Positions 43,882 through 52,913 of a DNA stretch of 64,000 nt are shown piece after piece. The notes beneath the pieces were generated by a model, which worked only from the letters and a program-made list of their open reading frames with translations, made no database searches and had not been told where the DNA came from. Location of the stretch: positions 49,592 through 113,591 of the forward strand of contig DUPG01000001.1 in NCBI GenBank assembly GCA_012838425.1, in the 5' to 3' direction. Position 1 is the stretch's first letter. Each line of letters opens with the position of its first letter. The position numbers and the translations under genes are program-made. Source of the stretch: Clostridiales bacterium (GTDB lineage: Bacteria > Bacillota > Clostridia > Christensenellales > CAG-138).

Positions 43882-44880
43882 ATGAACTACACACAGTTTT
43901 TCTCTGATGTAAAGGCGGGGAAGCTAAAAAATCTGTACTTGCTTCATGGCGACGAGGAGTATATAAAGGAGGAAGCTCTCAAAGCGCTTATTTCGGCTGC
44001 TGTTCCCGATATGCAGGACTTGAATGTATCGGTGTTCGAGAATCCGACGCTTGACGATGTGTTCGCAGCCTGTGAAGCCATTTCTTTTTTAGGCGGAATG
44101 AGGGTGGTCGTAATAAAATCGCTTTTCAAGGAGCAGGAAGCGAAAGCGCTTGCGAAATACTTTGACGAGCTTCCAACCAGCGTAATATTGGTAATTTACT
44201 TGCGTGGAACGGCAGACGCGCGTTCTATAATCGTAAAAAAGGCCAAAGAGTTGAATGCGATAGTCGAATTCAATATTCTTTCCGAAGGCGACGCTATAAA
44301 GTGGGTAGAGCAGCAGGCGAAAAAGGCGAACTGCCCCATAGGCAAGGATACGGCGCGTTTCTTTGTGGCGACGGTCGGCAAGGATATGCTTTCTATTAAA
44401 AATGAGCTTTTCAAGCTGCTGTCATACGCCAACGGTCGCGAAATTACCAAGGAAATGGTTTCGCATGTCGTAATAAGCAATGTCGAATACAAGATTTATG
44501 TTATGTATGATTATTTCGCGGCAGGCAATTTTCGGGAAGGCTTCCGCGCGTTAGATTCTTTAATGTCGGGAAAGAATGTTGAGGAAGAGGCAATAGGAAT
44601 AGCGGGCTACTTCGTTCGCTGCCTAAAAAATACGCTTTACGCACACGATGCCTTGAAAAAGGGCTTGTCGGCCGCGGATATTGCGGCGCACTTGAAAATA
44701 AGCGAATGGTCGGTTAAGTCGGTATGCGCAAATGCAAGACGCTTCACAAAGGAACAGCTTTTAGACGGCATATTGGCTTTTTCAAATGTACTGACGAAAC
44801 GCATTACAGGCGCCGCAACCGCCCCGCAAGCGCTGAATGACGCGATATTGAGTACTTTTTCCGGGAAAGCAACGAGTTAA
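43882..44880 (+). CDS. holA: DNA polymerase III delta subunit
   Basis: 332 residues. The family opening FFSDVKAGKLKNLYLLHGDEEYIKEEA (where YLLxGxExxL is typical), then MRVVVIKSLFK, WVEQQAKKANCPIG, and the C-terminal clamp-loader helices. Opens the sliding clamp as part of the clamp loader. The ATG lies six bases after the -10 box with no ribosome-binding site, so probably leaderless. Nothing else of the replisome is nearby. Confidence 0.93.
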   Translation: MNYTQFFSDVKAGKLKNLYLLHGDEEYIKEEALKALISAAVPDMQDLNVSVFENPTLDDVFAACEAISFLGGMRVVVIKSLFKEQEAKALAKYFDELPTSVILVIYLRGTADARSIIVKKAKELNAIVEFNILSEGDAIKWVEQQAKKANCPIGKDTARFFVATVGKDMLSIKNELFKLLSYANGREITKEMVSHVVISNVEYKIYVMYDYFAAGNFREGFRALDSLMSGKNVEEEAIGIAGYFVRCLKNTLYAHDALKKGLSAADIAAHLKISEWSVKSVCANARRFTKEQLLDGILAFSNVLTKRITGAATAPQALNDAILSTFSGKATS

Positions 44881-45153
44881 GAATGTGGAGTTGGCGCACA
44901 AACGCGTGAATGCTATTAGGGGTCACCAGCCTTTGTAGTATGTAGATATTGCAGAACACAAGTAAATTATAGAGTTGCAAATGTATGCTTCTTTTCAAGT
45001 TAAATCTAATATCACTTAATACCACGCTAAAATACAAAAGCTCTCTATCTATTTGCAAGTAAATATTCTACAAGCCTTGATTAACTTCATGTGTCATTAA
45101 ATCCGTTCTAAAATCATATGTATTTTACAAGAATTATGCGGGGGTAATGAATT

Positions 45154-45435
45154 ATGGCTAACGAATGGTGTGCTTGCGGAAACAATATTACAGCAGGAAA
45201 GTGCCTCGAAGAATCTATGCTTTTGATAATCACCGAAAAGCAGTTCAATGCGGTTGCCGATAAAAATGCCGACGCGCTTTTAATGCTGTTGCCCGATATG
45301 TGCAAGTACGAATACTACCTCTGCCCCAAATGCAGAAGAGTAACCGCTCTGAACACAAAAACAGGCAAAAAGGCACTTATATATGCGCTGGAGAGAAGAT
45401 TTCCAGAAAATGAAGTAAAGTCGCTGCGCAAATAA
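45154..45435 (+). CDS. Small zinc-ribbon-like protein
   Basis: 93 residues. WCACGNN at the N-terminus and YYLCPKCRRVTALN in the second half provide Cys pairs that could hold a metal. GGGGG lies eight bases before the ATG. Single gene with no clear partners and no recognised family. Confidence 0.6.
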   Translation: MANEWCACGNNITAGKCLEESMLLIITEKQFNAVADKNADALLMLLPDMCKYEYYLCPKCRRVTALNTKTGKKALIYALERRFPENEVKSLRK

Positions 45436-45477
45436 TTTTATCAGTGTGAAGGTGAGATTGCTAAGCCAACTTCATTT

Positions 45478-45560
45478 TTCATTCGGGTGCAATCCCCATG
45501 TTCATTTGCGCTTTGCGTGTATTCATTCGCCCTTGACGTCTGCATGCGCATTGACGCGCC
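45478..45560. repeat. Degenerate mini-hairpin array (class 1)
   Basis: TTCATTCGGG-TGCAAT-CCCC, TTCATTTGCGCTTTGCGTGTATTCATTCGCCC...: linkers are clear, stems partly decayed. Confidence 0.55.
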
Positions 45561-45578
45561 AGCTCCACACTCCACGCT

Positions 45579-45605
45579 AAAAAAACGGACGCGCAATGCG
45601 CGTCC
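45579..45605 (-). terminator. Terminator of clpX
   Basis: GGACGCGC-ATT-GCGCGTCC on the minus strand, eight base pairs, followed by seven T, about 40 bases after the stop. Confidence 0.85.
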
Positions 45606-45645
45606 CTACGGTAATTTATCATTTATACTTCTGCATTCCGCGTGC

Positions 45646-46968
45646 TTACAAGGTTGCCGCTTTCAGCATCGGCTTATCCTTTTTGCCGTTTTTGCCGGAC
45701 TTTTTGCCGCTTTCGCCCTCGTCGTCGCTGTTCTGCTCATTGGGGTCGGTCAATACAAGATTAGGCTTTGCGCCATTCTTGATGACCTCCTTCGTGATTA
45801 CGCAGCGCTTTACATCGCTTCTTGAAGGCAGCTCGAACATAACATCAAGCATTACATTCTCCAATATAGCCCGCAAGCCGCGCGCGCCCGTTTTGCGCTC
45901 TATAGCCATATCCGCTACCGCCTCTAACGCTTCCTTCTCGAACTCAAGCTCTACGCCGTCAAGCTCGAACAGGTACTTGTATTGGCGAACAAGCGCGTTC
46001 TTAGGCTCTGTGAGAATTGACAACAGCGCATCTCTATCCAGCTGGTCAAGCGTTACAATTATAGGCACTCTGCCTATAAACTCGGGGATAAGCCCGTATT
46101 TTAAGAGGTCCTCGGGCAATATCTGCTTCAACAGCTTGCCAATATCCTTGTTTTCGTGCGACTGAACATCTGCGCCGAAGCCAAGCGTTCTCTTTTCGGT
46201 ACGCTTCTTTATAATGCTGTCTATTCCCGAAAATGCGCCGCCGCATATGAACAGAATGTTCGTAGTGTCTATTTGAATGAACTCCTGTTGAGGATGCTTC
46301 CTGCCGCCCTGAGGGGGAACGGAGGATACCGTGCCCTCAATTATCTTCAACAGCGCCTGCTGAACGCCCTCGCCCGATACATCGCGGGTTATCGAGGTGT
46401 TCTCTCCCTTGCGCGCGATTTTATCTATCTCGTCAATGTAGATTATTCCGCGCTCCGCAAGCTCTATGTCATAATCAGCAGCCTGTATCAGCTTCAAAAG
46501 AATAGTCTCTACATCCTCACCCACATAGCCTGCCTGCGTCAATGTAGTCGCATCGGCTATCGCGAATGGAACCTTCAATATCTTTGCCAATGTCTGCGCC
46601 AACAGCGTTTTACCCGAACCGGTGGGACCAAGCATTACAATATTGCTTTTTTGCAGCTCTAAATCCTTCGATTTAGTGTTCGAATTTATACGCTTGTAGT
46701 GATTATATACCGCAACTGACAATATGCGCTTGGCATCCTCCTGCCCTATTACATATTCGTCAAGTATTGCCTTTATCTCAGCAGGCTTGGGCAAATCGGT
46801 TACATCTAAGTCCGCCTTGCTCGACGCTTCCTCCGCAACAATGTCGTGGCATATTTCTATACAGTCGTTGCAAATGTAAACGCCGGGACCTGCAATTATC
46901 CTGTTTACTTCATGACCGCTTTTTCCGCAAAAGGAACAGCGTATCATATTTTCATCAGACTTACCCAT
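45646..46968 (-). CDS. clpX: ATP-dependent Clp protease ATP-binding subunit ClpX
   Basis: 440 residues. Zinc domain at the N-terminus ([11 protein letters not shown] ... CNDCIEIC), Walker [15 protein letters not shown], Walker [15 protein letters not shown], and the IGF-type loop that docks ClpP appears as LGFGAD. I start at the ATG eight bases after GAGG. Unfolds tagged proteins for ClpP. Follows tig and clpP. Confidence 0.97.
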   Translation of the reverse strand: MGKSDENMIRCSFCGKSGHEVNRIIAGPGVYICNDCIEICHDIVAEEASSKADLDVTDLPKPAEIKAILDEYVIGQEDAKRILSVAVYNHYKRINSNTKSKDLELQKSNIVMLGPTGSGKTLLAQTLAKILKVPFAIADATTLTQAGYVGEDVETILLKLIQAADYDIELAERGIIYIDEIDKIARKGENTSITRDVSGEGVQQALLKIIEGTVSSVPPQGGRKHPQQEFIQIDTTNILFICGGAFSGIDSIIKKRTEKRTLGFGADVQSHENKDIGKLLKQILPEDLLKYGLIPEFIGRVPIIVTLDQLDRDALLSILTEPKNALVRQYKYLFELDGVELEFEKEALEAVADMAIERKTGARGLRAILENVMLDVMFELPSRSDVKRCVITKEVIKNGAKPNLVLTDPNEQNSDDEGESGKKSGKNGKKDKPMLKAATL

Positions 46969-47097
46969 ACTTTTCACCTCGATTCGCTTTATTTCGGTAT
47001 CGCCTTATTGAGTACAGGCTTCCTCTACCCTTATCTTTGGTATAATACGCGCAAAAACCGTTTTTTGCAACCTCTTGCGCGCACCTTGCGCTATAAA

Positions 47098-47685
47098 TTA
47101 TCTGCGCGGGGGCAGTATTTCATCGATTAAACCATACTCCTTAGCTTCAAGCGCATCGAAAATAGTATCCCTTTCGGTGTCCTTCATTATACGCTCTATG
47201 GGCTGCCCAGTATGACGCGCCAGTATTTCATTAAGCATTTGACGCTTTTTCAATATGTTGCGAACATATATGTCCATATCGGTTGCCTGCCCTTGAGTGC
47301 CGCCCATGGGCTGATGAATAAGCACCTCGGAATTAGGAAGCGCCTTTCGCTTGCCCTTAGCGCCTGCCGCCAATATCACAGCGCCCATTGACGCCGCAAG
47401 CCCCGTGCATATAGTAGATACTTCGCATTTTAGGTACTGCATAGTATCGTAGATAGCCAAGCCGGAAGCAACACTTCCGCCCGGGCTGTTTATATACAGG
47501 TTTATGTCCTTGTCAGGGTCCTCTGCTTCTAAAAAAAGCATTTGCGCGATTACCAAGCTCGCAGTTACCTGATTGATTTCATCGGAAAGGAATATTATTC
47601 TTTCCTTCAGCAACCTTGAATAGATGTCAAACGCGCGTTCGCCCTTGCCCGTTTCCTCTATTACAGTAGGCACTAACCTCATCAT
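47098..47685 (-). CDS. clpP: ATP-dependent Clp protease proteolytic subunit
   Basis: 195 residues. Catalytic triad Ser99 ([10 protein letters not shown]), His124 (LIHQPMGG) and Asp173 (DTERD). Two ATG codons in tandem near GGAGG; the first is taken. Tetradecameric cytosolic protease. Confidence 0.98.
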   Translation of the reverse strand: MMRLVPTVIEETGKGERAFDIYSRLLKERIIFLSDEINQVTASLVIAQMLFLEAEDPDKDINLYINSPGGSVASGLAIYDTMQYLKCEVSTICTGLAASMGAVILAAGAKGKRKALPNSEVLIHQPMGGTQGQATDMDIYVRNILKKRQMLNEILARHTGQPIERIMKDTERDTIFDALEAKEYGLIDEILPPRR

Positions 47686-47701
47686 GTTACCTCCTTAGGC
47701 T

Positions 47702-49036
47702 TCAATCTTCAATAATATTTGCAGATGAAATTATAAGCTTCTGTGCCTCTTCAAGCCTATGGTTCAGCTCGAAATAATCGTACTTCTCGGAATTCAACAT
47801 AGAGTCCACCGTGTTGTCTATAGCCTCGTCGCTCATATTATGACCAAAATATGCGCGAACGAACTCCTTTGTGTACTCCTTTACGGCTTCATAGTCGTTG
47901 GTCAGCTTCTCAGCATAAGCCACTTCCGCTAACAGCGCGCCGACCTTTAGGTTTACAGCTGCCTGCTCCATGAAGCGTCCTATCATTTCATCGGGAGAAC
48001 CGCCAACTATTTCGCAGAACTGCTCTAACGACATATTCGGAACGCCCATGCGTGCTATTGCCTGCTCTGCAAGCTTGCGCGCTTCCGCCTTTACGAAGGC
48101 TTCGGGAACTATAATCTCCGAATTATCGCACGCCTTATGGAGTATGTTGCCCTCCATAGCATTCTTTGCGTTCGCGTTCAATGCCTCTTCGATTTGGCTG
48201 CGCATGCTTGCTTCATATTCTGCGAATGTTTCAAACTCTGATGTATCCTTCGCGAACTCGTCGTCAAGCTCGGGATGCTCTGTTTCATATACTGTGTGCA
48301 GCTTTATAGCGAAAACCGCTTCCTTGCCCTTTAACTGCTCGGCGTGGTATTCGTCGGGGAACTTGACTGTAATGTCGCGCTCCTCGCCTATTTTCATTCC
48401 TACGACCTGATCCTCGAATCCGGGAATGAATGTGTTTGAACCCAATTCAAGCGACTGCTTCTCCGCTGTTCCGCCCTCGAACTTCTCGCCGTCAACGCTG
48501 CCCGAATAGTCGATTATGACTGTATCGCCTATCTTCGCTTCACGCTCTACGCTGATTTGACGCGAATGCTCTTTTTTAAGCTGCTCCTTGCGCTTGTTCA
48601 GCTCTTCCTCAATCATTTCATCAGTAACCGCGAAATCCGCCTTCTTCACTTCTATTCCCTTGTATTGACCTAATGTCTTTACGATTACGGATTTTTCGGT
48701 ATCAACATCTACTATTGCGCTGAATACGAAGTCCTTATCCGTATCCATGCTCGGAATATCTATCTCAGGCTCTTTTTGAGGAATAATCTTGTATGCCTCC
48801 AATGCGCCGTAATAATATTGCTCGAATATCTTTTCAAGCGCATCTTCAAAGAATATCTTATCGCCGTATGCCTTCTCAATCATAGCTCTCGGAGCCTTGC
48901 CCTTGCGGAAGCCCGGTATATTGAAACGCGACGCGTTCTTTTTATACGATTCGTTCATAAGCGCTTCTACATGGCTCTGCGGTACATTAAATGTAAATTT
49001 CACTTGATTGCCTTCAAGTTTCTCAAAAGTTGTCAT
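47702..49036 (-). CDS. tig: Trigger factor
   Basis: 444 residues. Ribosome-binding end with FNIPGFRKGKAPRAMIEKAYG (signature), FKBP-type peptidyl-prolyl isomerase domain at about 160-240 (GDTVIIDYSGSVDGEKFEGG), C-terminal chaperone helices. Folds nascent chains at L23. GGAGG before the ATG. Confidence 0.97.
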   Translation of the reverse strand: MTTFEKLEGNQVKFTFNVPQSHVEALMNESYKKNASRFNIPGFRKGKAPRAMIEKAYGDKIFFEDALEKIFEQYYYGALEAYKIIPQKEPEIDIPSMDTDKDFVFSAIVDVDTEKSVIVKTLGQYKGIEVKKADFAVTDEMIEEELNKRKEQLKKEHSRQISVEREAKIGDTVIIDYSGSVDGEKFEGGTAEKQSLELGSNTFIPGFEDQVVGMKIGEERDITVKFPDEYHAEQLKGKEAVFAIKLHTVYETEHPELDDEFAKDTSEFETFAEYEASMRSQIEEALNANAKNAMEGNILHKACDNSEIIVPEAFVKAEARKLAEQAIARMGVPNMSLEQFCEIVGGSPDEMIGRFMEQAAVNLKVGALLAEVAYAEKLTNDYEAVKEYTKEFVRAYFGHNMSDEAIDNTVDSMLNSEKYDYFELNHRLEEAQKLIISSANIIED

Positions 49037-49085
49037 ACAATCCTCCCGGTCGTTACTTTCCGTTGTTCTTAAAAACTAACAAAAT

Positions 49086-49114
49086 ACTATAACATGTAAT
49101 ATTTAGTTTTGCAA
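49086..49114 (-). promoter_or_regulatory. Promoter of tig-clpP-clpX
   Basis: Minus strand TTGCAA, 17 bases, TATAGT, about 50 bases before tig. No CtsR or HrcA operator is seen. Confidence 0.7.
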
Positions 49115-49375
49115 GCAAATACCGCATATTGTTTCGTTCGGTCCGCTTTTTCGTGCATATTCGCAAAATACACTACCCTATGCTGCTGCTTACACCAATA
49201 TTATAATAAAATGTTATTTTTTTCTGTATCCTAATCACAAAGAAATACCAAAAAGAGTAATTAGCAAAGCGATAATAAGCCAACGAGTTCACAAGCGAAA
49301 TGTTAATACCTCAAACCACAACAAAGCCAAGCGAATGCAATATACGCGTATAGCAAGCCACGCAGCCATATTTTT
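49115..49375. other. Intergenic stretch upstream of tig
   Basis: No gene, terminator or RNA could be identified; several frames are short and without ribosome-binding sites. Confidence 0.4.
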
Positions 49376-49527
49376 CTTTCGCCGCGGGCGTCTTAATTCA
49401 ACAGCTATGCTGATGTATTCGTTCAGGCGCAAGCCCGTCATCATTCAGTGCATAAGCACTGTGTTCATTTGCCACTCAAGCGGCATAAGCGGCATATCAG
49501 CTCGCGCAGGCGGCTTGCGCCTGCGCG
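49376..49527. repeat. Mini-hairpin array with a large terminal hairpin
   Basis: CAGTGC-ATAA-GCACTG (49446-49461), AGGCGCAAGCCCG, CAGC-TAT-GCTG, and a nine-base-pair hairpin CGCGCAGGC...GCCTGCGCG (49503-49527) without T-run. Linkers TCATCATT, GTTCATTT, TGTATTCGTT are related to TCTTCATT. Confidence 0.65.
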
Positions 49528-49538
49528 ACAATCACTGC

Positions 49539-49904
49539 TTATTCCTTGCAGCCGCAGCCACAGCCGCAATCTTCATCGTGCTCTTCGTCAAGCTCGTAGC
49601 CGCTGTTGAGGATTTCCTCAGCAATTCCCACCAATTCGTCCATTATAGCTTCATCAGGCTCTACGAATTCTTCCATATCGCCCTTTGTGATTACCTGCAG
49701 AATGTAGAATTCCTGCGCTGCCAGCACTTCCTCGATTTCTTCCTCTGACATATTGTCGAAGTCATGCTCCTCAAGCTGTGACATATCTGACAATATCACA
49801 TACTCATTGCCCTTGTGCTCGAAATACTCAATAACATCAAGCCTTATTGTATCGCCGTCTTCACTCTCGAATTCGATATAATCTCTTTCATTCATATTTT
49901 CCAT
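49539..49904 (-). CDS. DUF1292 family protein with Cys-rich tail
   Basis: 121 residues, very acidic. YIEFESEDGDTIRLDVIEYFEHKGNEYVILSD matches DUF1292 (YrzB-like) proteins of Firmicutes. The C-terminus ends DEDCGCGCGCKE, four Cys alternating with Gly, a possible metal site not seen in ordinary members. Function unknown. Good promoter and a ribosome-binding site (AAGGTGG) upstream. Confidence 0.78.
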   Translation of the reverse strand: MENMNERDYIEFESEDGDTIRLDVIEYFEHKGNEYVILSDMSQLEEHDFDNMSEEEIEEVLAAQEFYILQVITKGDMEEFVEPDEAIMDELVGIAEEILNSGYELDEEHDEDCGCGCGCKE

Positions 49905-49934
49905 AAAATATCCACCTTTCTGTGTTATTCTGCC

Positions 49935-49963
49935 ATTCTAAACTAATAAACACTTTTTGGCAA
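49935..49963 (-). promoter_or_regulatory. Promoter of the DUF1292 gene
   Basis: Minus strand TTGCCA, 17 bases, TAGAAT. Confidence 0.65.
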
Positions 49964-50061
49964 GCGCAATTTTTGAATTATCGCGTCCTAAATAACAGTA
50001 TTGCTTTTTTTGAGGAAAATATACTTAGACCTTTAAGTTTGGTTAGCGCATAAGCTCATTA

Positions 50062-50553
50062 CTAATTCGTATGACACTCACCCTGCATACGCACTTTTTC
50101 TTTATCCACAGCCACGCGTATTTTTCCTGCAGTTGTGTTTTCGTCTGTACTTTTGAAACCGAATGCTTCATAGAAGGGCAATTCGCTTGGGAAAATGTCC
50201 GCTACAAGCTTTTGCCCGCTGAGGCTCTGAGCCTTGTATAAAAGCATTCTCAGCGCAAAGTCGTAATACTGATTTGTATCGCGGTACTGCTTCATAACCG
50301 CTATTTCGCCTATATGCGTTGCGGGAACAGCGCAGCAGTCGCAATTATCACGCGCGAAGTCGGGATACATACGTGCAGTCGCAATAGGCTCTAACGTGTC
50401 CTCCTCAAAAACCTCCAAATGCGCCGAATACGCGTCGCGCGCGTCGAACACCTCTGATTCGGGCAAGCCCATTTCCTCTATAAAAACTGCTCGTCTTATG
50501 CTTTTCGCCAATTCTATGTCATGCGCGCCTAATTTCCAAATAGCCTTGAACAT
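50062..50553 (-). CDS. GNAT family N-acetyltransferase
   Basis: 163 residues from MFKAIWKLGAHDIELAKSIRR; AAAGGA lies before this ATG, and the longer upstream reading is improbable. IGEIAVMKQYRDTNQYYDFALRMLLYKA is the acetyl-CoA motif region (here with a weak R-x-x-G/A) and FYEAFGFK the end motif. RAVFIEEMGLPESEVFDARD resembles the ElaA-type start. Substrate unknown. Confidence 0.8.
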   Translation of the reverse strand: MFKAIWKLGAHDIELAKSIRRAVFIEEMGLPESEVFDARDAYSAHLEVFEEDTLEPIATARMYPDFARDNCDCCAVPATHIGEIAVMKQYRDTNQYYDFALRMLLYKAQSLSGQKLVADIFPSELPFYEAFGFKSTDENTTAGKIRVAVDKEKVRMQGECHTN

Positions 50554-50836
50554 ATCATTATCCTTTCTGCAAGTAAATGCCCTATGTATTCTAACACAAA
50601 AGGACAGCGACGGAAAGCGAACGCACATGAAAGGGCTTAGCCATGAAAACAGCAAGGGCGAATACTCGCTATCTGGTGCGAAATACATTATCAGAAATGA
50701 AATTTTGTGCTGTCAGCAATGCTTTTTTGCTCAAAGCTTCTTCGTAATAGCAATTCTAATACATATTGATTGTTCTGTTGCTTCTTATCTTTCAAGAAAA
50801 GAAGCGGAGCAACGCCCCGAAATCGTTCCTTCACCC

Positions 50837-51658
50837 TCACTCCGCATTCTGTCGTCTTATCAAATAGTTTTGCAAAAACTCCTTGTATGTAAGCCCTTGC
50901 AGCTTATCGATATTGTCCGATATTACTGCTTCCACTTCCTCTAAGCTGTAATACGCGGCGCCCCTTTCGTCTAACTCCAAGTATTCGATATAAGCGTATG
51001 TTTCTCCCTTTGAAAGCGCCATCAGCCCCAACGCGTTAAAGCCGTTTTCAGTTTTCTCGATAACGAACTCGCCTGTCGCGAACACCCTGTACGGCACGTA
51101 TTCGTAATAGTTTTGCGGCATATTGGGACGCACGGCCGTTGAATCCATAAGCAGCAATATACATTCATCGCCTGCCTTGAAATCAACGCTGCATATATAG
51201 CGCTTGTGTGTGCTCGTGGGATACTCAATCCGAATTTTACCGTCCTTGATATGCTCTAAATCCTTATTGCCATAGTTTTTTACTACCTCAACCTCAAGCA
51301 CGGTTGCGTAAATCTCGCTCGGGGAGCCGGTTGTGTACGTTGATACTATCTTAACCTCCTGCGTGCTTACGATTTTGCAGTACACGGCATAGCCGCATAA
51401 AGAAAACAGCTCCTCAATGTCAAGAAACTCAAAGCTGCCCCCGCCCTCTACGATATTGGGCACATCAAGCCTTTCTAACTCGATTATTTCAGTGCTTACC
51501 AGCTCTCTTTCGGGGCTTGGCGTAGCTGCGGGCTCCTCAGTATTGATTTGAGGCGTTGCGGCGGGCGAATCCGTAGGCGTATTATCCGAAGTACGCGCGC
51601 ACCCGAATACAGCCATCAGAATTACCGAAAGAATTATTATCGCGATTACTCTTTTCAT
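50837..51658 (-). CDS. Surface lipoprotein, paralogue A
   Basis: 273 residues. Lipobox MAVFGCAR (Cys 20), a Pro/Thr/Ser spacer to about 50, then FEFLDIEELFSLCGYAVYCKIVSTQE, YATVLEVEVVKNYGNKDLEHI, and KAGDECILLLMDSTA. The same plan occurs in the lipoprotein at 54667-55350 (ELFS, YGGKDL, AGDECVVFL). Unknown family; probably an OB- or Ig-like beta domain. It lies beside pilin-like genes, which hints at a shared surface role. Confidence 0.65.
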   Translation of the reverse strand: MKRVIAIIILSVILMAVFGCARTSDNTPTDSPAATPQINTEEPAATPSPERELVSTEIIELERLDVPNIVEGGGSFEFLDIEELFSLCGYAVYCKIVSTQEVKIVSTYTTGSPSEIYATVLEVEVVKNYGNKDLEHIKDGKIRIEYPTSTHKRYICSVDFKAGDECILLLMDSTAVRPNMPQNYYEYVPYRVFATGEFVIEKTENGFNALGLMALSKGETYAYIEYLELDERGAAYYSLEEVEAVISDNIDKLQGLTYKEFLQNYLIRRQNAE

Positions 51659-51812
51659 GCTTTTCTCCTATCCAAAAGCGTTTAGCATATAAGCGCATTT
51701 TCGGAACATCAAATAGCGTGTTAGTAATATTATGCAAATGCACGCCAAGCTGAACCATCAAAAACGCGTACCTTCATACTATTGCCCCGATAATATAATA
51801 TATCATAAACCA

Positions 51813-51840
51813 ATTATAGCATGCTGTATAGATATGTCAA
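51813..51840 (-). promoter_or_regulatory. Promoter of lipoprotein A
   Basis: Minus strand TTGACA, 16 bases, TATAAT. It directly adjoins the end of the truncated lipoprotein reading frame. Confidence 0.75.
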
Positions 51841-51975
51841 TCATCGATTATAGAAATGAGAGCGCCTGACGAAATAATTTATAGTGTGATTCGGAACACT
51901 GTCCGCAGGACGCGCGCACCCGAATACCGTAAGCAAAATTGTCAACAAAACCATTAGCGCAATTACTCTTTTCAT
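51841..51975 (-). pseudogene. Truncated lipoprotein paralogue (N-terminal fragment)
   Basis: 44 codons with AGGAGG: MKRVIALMVLLTILLTVFGCARP, nearly the same signal and lipobox as lipoprotein A, then ADSVPNHTINYF and an early stop. The rest of the gene is gone, replaced by the promoter of the next copy, which suggests deletion between paralogues. It could still make a short lipopeptide. Confidence 0.6.
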
Positions 51976-52005
51976 AACTTACCTCCTATTCAACAATGTA
52001 CATAT

Positions 52006-52536
52006 CTATACCTGCCTGTCAGGAAGCAATGTAGTGCTAAGCGTGTATGTTTCAGTAGGATAAAGACCTATGCGGCTTTTGCTAAGCAGCGCTTGGTCGG
52101 CTATGGGGGTAAGGCTGTAGCCCTCATATACAAGCACGTTTTCGGGAACCTCGGGCAGTATATTCGTGATATTCTTAGAGCCCGCGCCAAGCTGAACCAT
52201 TGACTCCGTATCTATAAGCATATTCACCGCGTCTTGAAGGCTATCGGCTTTATAGGGGTTATTTTTGCTCTCTATATGCTCGTTTACGCCCTTAAAACAA
52301 CCGAAAGCATAGTGCGCCTTGGCTTTTTGCGCTATGAAGCAGGTGTTCCGCTGAGGTTTTTGATTGCTTTCACAATACGCAACATAATTTGTCAGCGTAT
52401 TCTTATCATCAGAAAGCGCGGATTTGGCATTAGCGCTGTCGATTATGTTCGACATAACGGGAAAAAGTATCGCAGCGAAAATGCCTATTACCACAATTAC
52501 AATTATTAGCTCTACTATTGAAAAAGCGCGTTTCAT
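52006..52536 (-). CDS. Type IV pilin-like protein (minor pilin)
   Basis: 176 residues starting MKRAFSIVELIIVIVVIGIFAAI, a type III signal with cleavage before FS and Glu at mature position 5; AGAGGG lies before this ATG. The hydrophobic helix is followed by a small globular part with three or four Cys. It should be processed by a prepilin peptidase and join a pilus or pseudopilus. No assembly ATPase, platform protein or peptidase gene is in the window. Confidence 0.8.
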   Translation of the reverse strand: MKRAFSIVELIIVIVVIGIFAAILFPVMSNIIDSANAKSALSDDKNTLTNYVAYCESNQKPQRNTCFIAQKAKAHYAFGCFKGVNEHIESKNNPYKADSLQDAVNMLIDTESMVQLGAGSKNITNILPEVPENVLVYEGYSLTPIADQALLSKSRIGLYPTETYTLSTTLLPDRQV

Positions 52537-52565
52537 ATTACCCTCTCCCACGATTGCGGAAACGG

Positions 52566-52709
52566 TCACATATGCTTTCCATCGCTTCTTTTTACCCAAA
52601 GCTCATATGTTGACGGGTCATAAAGAGACAATGAGCTTGCAATAGGACTTGCTGCAAATGACATTAATACAACAATCAAAATAAATATTGATAAAATGCG
52701 TTTCTTAAT
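52566..52709 (-). pseudogene. Small secreted-peptide frame with lost start codon
   Basis: Following GGAGG, the frame reads (I)KKRILSIFILIVVLMSFAASPIASSLSLYDPSTYELW..., a good signal peptide plus about 20 residues, but the expected ATG is missing (sequence TAAATTAAGAAACGC, as if ATG had been deleted). An ATT start cannot be excluded. Confidence 0.4.
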
Positions 52710-52913
52710 TTACCTCCATACTTAATTTTAGCCCTTTACATGCGTGTAACCACTAAACAGTACATTAATCAATTTCAGCGATTAAATAGCCCAATGGTAT
52801 CACCTCTTATAATATATTCTGTTAATATTCTACTTTTCAGCCAATTTTTTATCACGGTAGTAAATAAATGACGATTTCGCAAAATATATTACAAAATCCT
52901 TAACTGTGCCCCA

